DNA from: Lumbricus rubellus
Taxonomy: Eukaryota; Annelida; Clitellata; Crassiclitellata; Lumbricidae
NCBI GenBank assembly: GCA_945859605.1
Contig: OX243827.1
Coordinates: forward strand, 3,472,345 to 3,536,344
DNA length: 64,000 nt
Reading direction: 5' to 3'
The translations under genes and the position numbers were made by a program. The notes under the pieces were generated by a model. It did no database searches. It was not told the origin of the DNA and saw only the letters and a list, made by a program, of their open reading frames with translations. Below are positions 1 to 9,100 of this stretch, piece after piece. How positions within the stretch are numbered: position 1 is the stretch's first letter; each line of letters starts with the position of its first letter.

Positions 1-115
1 TGTCTCATTGTCTCCAATGCCAAACGCCCATCGAACGATGGTGTCCAAGTGTCCGGAATCTGTTTCTGGATCGGTTGCTACGATCGCCTGTCTCAGCTCA
101 CCCACAGTCACCACC
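1..115 (-). CDS. TSNAXIP1: TSNAXIP1 exon 14, continues past the left edge
   Basis: It is entered in phase 2 after a strong gtgtgttgtag acceptor and stays open to base 1. It reads VVTVGELRQAIVATDPETD, like the human EVTLPKLRGGLMTIDPSLD. The terminal exon and stop codon lie outside the window. Confidence 0.85.
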
Positions 116-3100
116 CTACAACACACACACATACAGAGGAGGAGTCATCATCATCATTCAATGGAAATGGACGACTGAAGGGAAGCAGATCACTTCACTA
201 GATATCATCAGTCAGACTATATTTGTGGCGCCGCACACCGAAATCAGCATTAAGGTGATTTTCCAAGATATTGAGTTTGATACATCATTTCAAAGGCCTT
301 GTCTCAGGCATCAAAATGACACAAAATTTATTGCTCCAGCTTAATTCTAACCGAAGATATAAGGAAATAAGTGATATAATTAAATTAATTAATTTATTTT
401 ATTTATTAAAATAATAATATGCATATCAAAAGTATTAAAATAGCTCGGCAACTTGTCTTTTGAAGAAAAGTGAAAAAAAATTTCCCCCAATTTTTTTGGG
501 ATTAAATTTTTTACAAAAAAATCACAAACATATTATTTCCATAATATCTCTGATATGTAATCTCCAACTTAATGCTGATTACGGTGTGCGGCGCCACATT
601 TATGCTCATCTCCTCAGGGTGAGGATTACCGGGGGTTTGGAGGGTTTAAATCCCCCCTCATCATTCTTAGAGCCCCATTGTAAAATCTGTTTTTTACACC
701 CAGATTCCAAGTGGATAATGGTCCAACCCACCTCAGTCATTTTTCCACAATTCTTACACTGCATCTCCTTTCGTTCTTCCTAGTCAACTGGGTGACTTGG
801 CCATTGCTCTGCCTCTGTCAATCTGTGTTTTCCCCTTCTGTTGCACTCTGTCTCTGTCTGTATCTTTTTGTTTTCTCTCTTCTTGTCACTGAACATCTTT
901 TCGCTATTCTGCTGAATGACTCGCATCGAGAGCTGATAATTTCTATTGTTTCTAGAAACTAAAATTCCAAACCTGGATCCTGAGACAAAAAGGATTAGTA
1001 GCCAACCCATCGTTAAAATTTGAACTTCGCTAAAAGGACAATTGATCAGATTTATTGAAATGATTTATTTTGGATGATCTTACGGTTCATCGTTGCTCAG
1101 CCCCGCTTCAATATCTCTGACGTATCGCAGTCGATCTTGAGTTGTCTGCTTTAAAAGTTCGTTAAGAAATGGTCCAGAATGATAACCGTCATCATCCTAC
1201 GCTCATCGCAAAACATACATTTCATTCGTATTTCATCAAGAAATGGTCCAGAATGATAACCGTCATCATCCTACGCTCATCGCAAAACATACATTTCATT
1301 CGTATTTCATCAAGAAATGGTCCAGAATGATAACCGTCATCATCCTACACTCATCGCAAAACATACATTTCATTCGCATTTCATTATTGTATTTCAAGGT
1401 TTATTCAGCACACTCGAAGAAAAGTGAGTGCACTACCAATTGGAAACTAACTGTATCCAAATCGCAGCCGACAGGTTAGAGACTTATGTAGACATTGTTG
1501 GCGACATGTGCTACAGTGCTGGAAATCTTTCACGTCAGGCTGTGCTTTTCAAAGAGGTTTTCAAACTGTGTCACACCACATCAGCATGTTAGGAAAGTCA
1601 ATCCAAACTTCAGCCATTCTTCAATTCATCTTTACCTCTAAGCACTCTGACATTGAAACCAGGCAGTTGCATTATAAAATAAAAATTCTCACTCAAATTA
1701 CTTTGTTTTTTTCATGTCTTACTGTAAAACATATACACTGCAATAGAATGTGAATATATTCGGTCGAAAATAAACAACTGACTCTTGACTAGTGCTTGTA
1801 ATGATGGCAGTAAGTGATGAAGATCAGCACTTGGATTGCGAATTTGTGAAAATAGACGACGCGCACGTACGTACCTCTACAACGAGACTCTTGTAGTCGA
1901 TGGACGCTCCCTCCTCGATGTTTAACTCTTTCTCCGCAGCTTTGACGAGCATCAGAACAGACGTTGCATCCTTCGTTCCAACGAAATAGTCGGTGACGAT
2001 GGCACCAAAGTCGTCGCGACTCAGAAGTCCCGAGTCGCCTCTTGCGACATCCATCTTCGTGAGGTTGTTGAAGAGCTGTGCAACGGTTGTTTCGTGGTTG
2101 TAGTGAAGCTGCTCGTCTCCCTGGCAACAGATTATAATCAATTTTAGTCATTTGTGGGATGCTGTGGTGTAGTGGTAGCGACGGTGCCTTGGAGCTGGAG
2201 GGTTCCAGGCTCAAATCCACCTCAAACTGTCGTGTAGGGACAATGAGCAAGTCCTTCACTTGCAATTGCTCGGGTGCTTCGGCGTGAAACTCGGATGCAG
2301 TGTACGCGCTGTAGTCGGGAGCATCCCTGAGTAGTGAGTGTGAAGAGGCGCTGTCGCAAATGCGAGAAATAAAAAAATCCACTGTGTTTTGCTATAGAGG
2401 GAGAGACATATGTCCGGTGGTCTGGAATAGCCTTCCTTTTGAGCTGCGCCTACACCCTGGGACTCTACCAGGATCGTTCCTTACTAAACTTAAAACTTTT
2501 CTTTTTGAGCGTGCTGGAGTCGGGAGCGCCTCTGAGTAGTTTTTTACTTGAAGGAGCGCTATATAAATGTTCGAATGAATGAATATGGGTGACTTGCCTG
2601 TCCATTGAGAACGGCCCAGAAGAGACTGATGCCATAATCAGAGACGGAATACTTGGAGCAAGCGTCTCTCAGGTTGTATGCCCATTCAGCCACCATCTTT
2701 GGCAGACTGAATCGCTGATGGAGATATGAATGGACAAAGTTTGCCATCAACTCACGACGTCCACCATCATCTGCTCTCTAAACACAACCACAGATATTTA
2801 TCTCATGCAAGTCAAACGACACGAACACAAGATCAACAACTTTTTTGGTGTGGCTGGACTGGGAGCGCCTCTGAGTAGGTTTCTGAAGAGGCGCTATATA
2901 AATTCTCAAAATGAATGAATGAATGAACAACAGATGACACAACTCTCTTACTGACCAAGACTATTATATATCTCCATAAACACGAAACCGGTGTTAAGGA
3001 TTCTTTAATGTTCCCTGTTGCCTCACCTCAATGCGCACTTTTAATATTCTAACGATTCTATCTACCTTCTCATTTGCATAAACCTTTCTCCCAACACAAT

Positions 3101-6100
3101 CTTTCGCTCTAAACTAAAATCTCTTCCAGTCATTTTACAGCTCATAATGTTTGCCACCACCTCAATGTACACTCTGAACTTCTAAGAAATGCATTGTAAC
3201 AAATCACAATCGCATTCAATTGTGTTTCAAAGACAATAAACCGAAGCACGTTACCTGTTCATCGTGAAGTTGTTTTTCCTGCCAGATATCGTGAATAAGA
3301 AGCGTGCAATCTCTCTTGTGCAGTCTTCGGTTCTTTATCTTTCCTTCGTACTGTAGATACTTCGGAACCTCAGCACCAAGACCCTGTCACAACGAATTGC
3401 AACAATAGTTGGAACAACAATAGTTAGAACAACAACAACAGTTAGAACAACAACAACAGTTAGAACAACAAACCGTCATTTTTAAAAATACGGCTGGCAA
3501 AAATAAAATTACAACTGCTCAGTCGCATTAATGCGTACACCAAGAACTATGCATGGAATTTGGTTAACCGCAAACAACTTTGGCATAAATAAGGCTGAGC
3601 ATTTTTAAAACATAACTTACAATACAGCGGTCGATTGTCAACTAAAAGTGAACACTCGGAACATGCTCCCCTCAATCTGCAGAGCTACTAGACTTTCAAA
3701 GTATCTAAGGAATAATTTGACTTTTCAAGGAAAATAATTACTACCAATAACTTAAATGACATGATCATGAATTTTAAGAGTCACTGAGAACTTCTCAAAT
3801 GTCATCTCAACATAATATTAAAGACTTAGAATTTACTAACAATAACTTATGACATCGCAATGATACCACAATTCATGAATTTGAAGAAACACTGAGAACT
3901 TCTCTAATGACACCTCAACATAAGATTAAAGACTGTTTAGACCACTGTTAGCAAAGCTCCATAACATCCATCATCCATCTTTTGAACGTACCAATCCTTC
4001 AAAGAATTTGTCATCAACGCTGATCGCCTTTCCCTGAATTTCACCGAGAAGGAGATCGACGATTTGATCGCTTGTTTTACCATCAGACAACGTCTTCCAA
4101 CGTTCCTCGCCACCAACAACAAACTCCGCACATCGACTCCATTTCGGTCTGAATGGAAAGAACAATATTATGTTTGGACAATGGTTACCATGTTTGTAAA
4201 CAATGTAACACAGGAATCGTGTAGATGGTTAAATGGTAGAACTGTATCTAATGCTAACCCAGTTATGAGCATGAAAAGTAACTGCAAAAGTAAAAAGTAA
4301 ATGGAAATGTAATGAGTAAATTTATGTAATTATAAAAAGTCATTGTAAAAAGTAATGTAAAAGGCAATGTAAAAAAGTAAATGCAAATGTAAACAGTAAA
4401 TACAAAAAGTAAATGAAAATGTAAATTAGATGTAAAAAGTAAATGTAAAAAATAAGTGTAAACGCAAATCTCAAGAATCCCAAACAAAGTCAAATGTAAA
4501 ATCTTTGAAGTTTGACAAAGAAGTCTTTTCAGTGGCAGACTTAATTAATCGACAACAATTGTGATTCTGAGTCTGCTGAACACACTCTGTAAAACTCTCC
4601 ACAAGTCCTTTGCACACAATTCCCTCCCATTGTGGAGCCATGATATGCAAGTGATAAGATTTATGAAAACTGTGCATATAATTAATTGGTCCATTACAAC
4701 AGTTCTGTAGTTAGTAAGAAACAAATCAATAAATAATAACTTAAAAGAGACGACAGCAAAACAAGAAATACTGAAACAAAAGCATGGTGTATCATTTTCT
4801 TTCAGCATTTCACTCTTTATTGCAAAGGCAGATGTACGTAAATCAAGACTAAATGATGATAAAATGAAACTGAAGTGAAACATTAAATATATCCAGTAAA
4901 TAGTTATACCTTGGTGTTCATTAAATATATACAGTATATATATATGTATAATATATATATAATTATATACCTTGGTGTTCCCGTTCGTTTCAGAGTGTCG
5001 TTCTCAGTGTAGTACTCATCCCTCTGCTGTACGACTTGCTTATGCACATCAAGAAGCACACTGAAAGAAACATCAGAAGAATCCGTTTAATAATAATTGT
5101 CCAGCAATTACAATTCATCATAATTAGAATTCATACCCACACTCATCTTCTCCTCCACCTCCATATTCTTGACCGAGAGACGAAACCCGTCTCAATGGCT
5201 GCTCCACTCCGCCCCTCTGATCCTCTGGCAACCAGACTTGAACCTCCTTCAGATTACTCTTACTGACAACCCCTCTGACTCAGCACAGCGCTTGTGAATA
5301 AGCTGGTGCCCTGCATTAGGCTTTAGGAGATGATAATGATTACAATTATTAATACATAAATGGAACGAGGAAGAGTTACAGCGTGGATTGAGTGAAGCAA
5401 TGAAGACCAAGCGTGGAGTTTCCGACGACTGCAGATAAATATCTGCAGTTTTAATGCATCAGAAATTGCCGTACTTAACTACAATAATTTCTACCGACCG
5501 GTACATGCATTGGTGCAGATCAACTGGGTAGCACATATTGGGGTCCTTGATCCAACAGTTGATGGCTCTAACCTGATCAATCGACTCCCCATTTATCTAG
5601 GCTTTCGATTGGTATATGGATAATTTGATATTAACCCGTCTACCGTGTAATAAAAATTTTCTTAGTAAAAATTGGACGAGTTAACTCGGGGATCATGGTA
5701 AAGGGGTTAAAAGATGTGATTGCCACTTATGTTAACCAATCACTTTCACAGGCGACATGCCGTAGGTGGTAGTTGCAGCTCTGATGTGGGCTGGCTTCAA
5801 ATGACGACAGGCATTCAGTTGCAGTTCAAGCTACGCAGTTCAAAATCATAACTGTTTATAACAACAACATTTATAAAGCACTACTGTAATGCTAAGCCCA
5901 ATGCAACAGCGTATTCACGAGCGCTGTACATGTCAGAGGATTGTCTAGAGATGACAAGTGGAGATTCAAGCGCAGTTGCCAGAGAGAGACCAAGACAGAG
6001 ACAGAGAGAGAATAACATGAAGACAGAGACAAAGAGAGAGACATAGAGACAAAGAGAGAGACATAGAGACCAAGAGAGAGACATAGAGAGAAAGAGAGAG

Positions 6101-9100
6101 ACATAGATAGAAAAAGAAAGACGTAGAGACAGAGACAAGAACTGAATGGAAGAAAGTGTATCTACTAACTCATGTTCAGTCTTCAGTTTCATGTAATCGG
6201 ATTTGAGAAGCTCCAGTTTCTCCTCCAAAGTCTAACAAACAGATGACGACATAAAGTACAGTTCAATGTTGCTTAAAGCTACGACCAAATGTTTCTATAT
6301 CACAAGTCTATAAGCTAGTTACTAATTCATTTATTTACTTGCCATGGATTTACTAATCTAATCTAATCATGTCTCATCTGAAGACTTCTATTATAGCACC
6401 ATACTCATAGCACACAAAAGATCGATTTTCCTCTGATTTCAACTAAGCTGCTCCAACAGATTATCATGATTCTGGCTGAAAACTATTGAGTTGTGTTTTG
6501 AGCAGATAATAACTTCATGATTCATAGACGTTAAAAATCTGATAATTATAGCCATCTCCGAATATGATTCATCTCTGTATATTATTTTTCAGAAACTCAT
6601 GAGTGAAATAATAACAAATCCAGAGCCTATCAATTGCAACCCAAAGCTCTAATGCTTTCGCCTTTCACATAAATTTTTCTACCAGAACTTGATAAGGTTC
6701 ATACATCCAATCCAGATTTCAATTCGTTAATTAGTATCCTAGTTCCTTACGGGCAAAATTTATAAATAATAAATGGAAGAGACACGGCTGTTCTAAGTAT
6801 CACAGTTTCAAACAAGTTTTTTCACAAAAAATAACAGATACGACCTTACAATGCATTAGTGCCACATCCTTCCAAGGCTTTTGTTCCCTGACAGAGAGAC
6901 CATAAAGAATTCTAGTCAGCCCAGAGCTCTCTTTGTCTCACGCAGGCACAGAACAGCATCAGCAATAATACTTAGCTCCTAGTGCCACCAATTAAGCACG
7001 GAAAAAAGCCGTACTAGGTATCGTTGCTGGAGTTGTTCGAAATCTCTGCGTGGAATGACATCACCGTAGTTGGCTTGCATCTCCATGAGACGTCGTGTTG
7101 CCTCCGCCTCATCCTCTCGCATCTTTCTACATCACAAAACACAAATCACAATATTTCATGTTTAAAAGTCTCAATGTGTAAAGAAATATTAATGAAATAA
7201 AATAATTTAAAAAAAGAAGAGTTCAAAATGGTCCAGAACCGTTTCCTAACTCAGTGTACGATTTATTAATCAATCTTAACTGTGATGTGTGATAGACCAA
7301 AAATAAAACTTACTAAATGCAAACACTTAGAAGCAGACCTATTACTGATACAAACAATAAGCAACTTTTACAGTGCTGGTATAATTTATTATTAATATTA
7401 AGGCAACAACCGATGGTGGTAAATTCAAGCTGCAATCGAGTTAATGCAAATAAAGAAGAGAGAAAACAGCTTGTGGTTGTCACACAATTTTTCTTACTAC
7501 AAACCAATAATTTTGGCCAATCATGACCCCACCATTCAGTTAAAGTGCGGTACCACTCGGCTACCATGCCATGCCATCATGATCTTAGTGTTCGCCACTT
7601 CCGTTCCCTTCGTTCGACTGAACAAAGTCTGCTCACAGTCCCTTTTGCTCGTATCTCCATTTCACTATGTAGAACCACGACTGCATGATGGTAGGACCCT
7701 CAACCTAGAATGGCCTTCCCTTGATTAACAATGAATGAATGAATATAATAAACGACCTTGATGATGATACGTTGATGACTAATAATAAATTTTGATAAAA
7801 TAATTATTATACATGATCGATGCTACGGACTATGATTACAATACAAGATGATGAAAAATGACTGCTAATCATGATTAACTGATAACGACAATGATGATAA
7901 TCATGATTAACTAATGGTAACCATGACGACCGATTGCTGACCACTCAGTCTCTTCTCACTTGAGCGCAATTCGTAGCATCACAGGATCATCCTTCGCTGT
8001 TTCCATTGTTCCCTGAACTTGTTTTATCATCATCGCTTCTTCTTGTTGATATCTCAACTCGTTGATATCAGAGATGAGAAGTTTTCGTGCGTCGCATTCG
8101 TCTCGATACATAAGATAAGTCGACTGAAGTTCCTCTGACAACTTAATCACCTTTAAGTCAACATCAATTGCAAATCTTTTTTTAATCATCTTGATCATTG
8201 GTTGATCGTAGAAACACAAAACCAGTTTCCAATGCTGCAATTATATTTCAGCAAACCTTGCTATTGCTCTGATTATATTTATTATTCTGATTGTTATCAT
8301 TATAACTATTACTGCAATTATATCATTATTGTTGTTGTTGTTGCTATTATAATTAGTAGTAGTAGTGGTATCAATAGCAGCAGCAGCAGTATCAATAATA
8401 ATATTTTTTTCCCTGAGGAACATCATTCTGCAGGGACTTAGAAATTATTTTAAGATTAGTCACTCTGACCAAAATTTGCCCTGGAATATTCAATGCACAC
8501 ACACACAGAGACCATTTTGATCCATCGGATTTTTCTCAGGCCTTTCCAGTGGATTAAAATTTTGATGGCAATTTCACCGCAAGTGACCATGTCTTAGACA
8601 GTAATATACGGCACTATGAAACAGCAATAAAAAAATTATATAGCACTTCTCAACAATGTAAGCGGCAATCCCATCTCATCACTGAAGAACCTGTGGAACT
8701 GAGAAGCAAGACATGAAGGATTCAATAGACCGTGGCTTTAAGCATAATTATACCAAAGGTTCTATATAAGTTCATGGATTAATTATTAGTGTCACCTGTT
8801 CCTCTAGCGACCTCTGGCCGTTTCTCATCTCATCGATGCGCTCATACAGTTTCTCGTTTTCAGATTTCAAATCTTTCACTTCTGTAACAGAATTACAAAA
8901 AATAGTTTCATTTACTTTAAACTGCATATATGCTTAACTCTTTCCCGCCGGATCGGGTCGCGGGTGACCCGATAAACCCAATAGGTATCGGAACAATTCA
9001 GGCGGGATTGAGTTAACAATGCTGCAACCGTTAAAGTATTTCATATGTATACGAAAAATATTTTTAATATGAATTAACATGAGCCAAAGTGGTTGAATGC

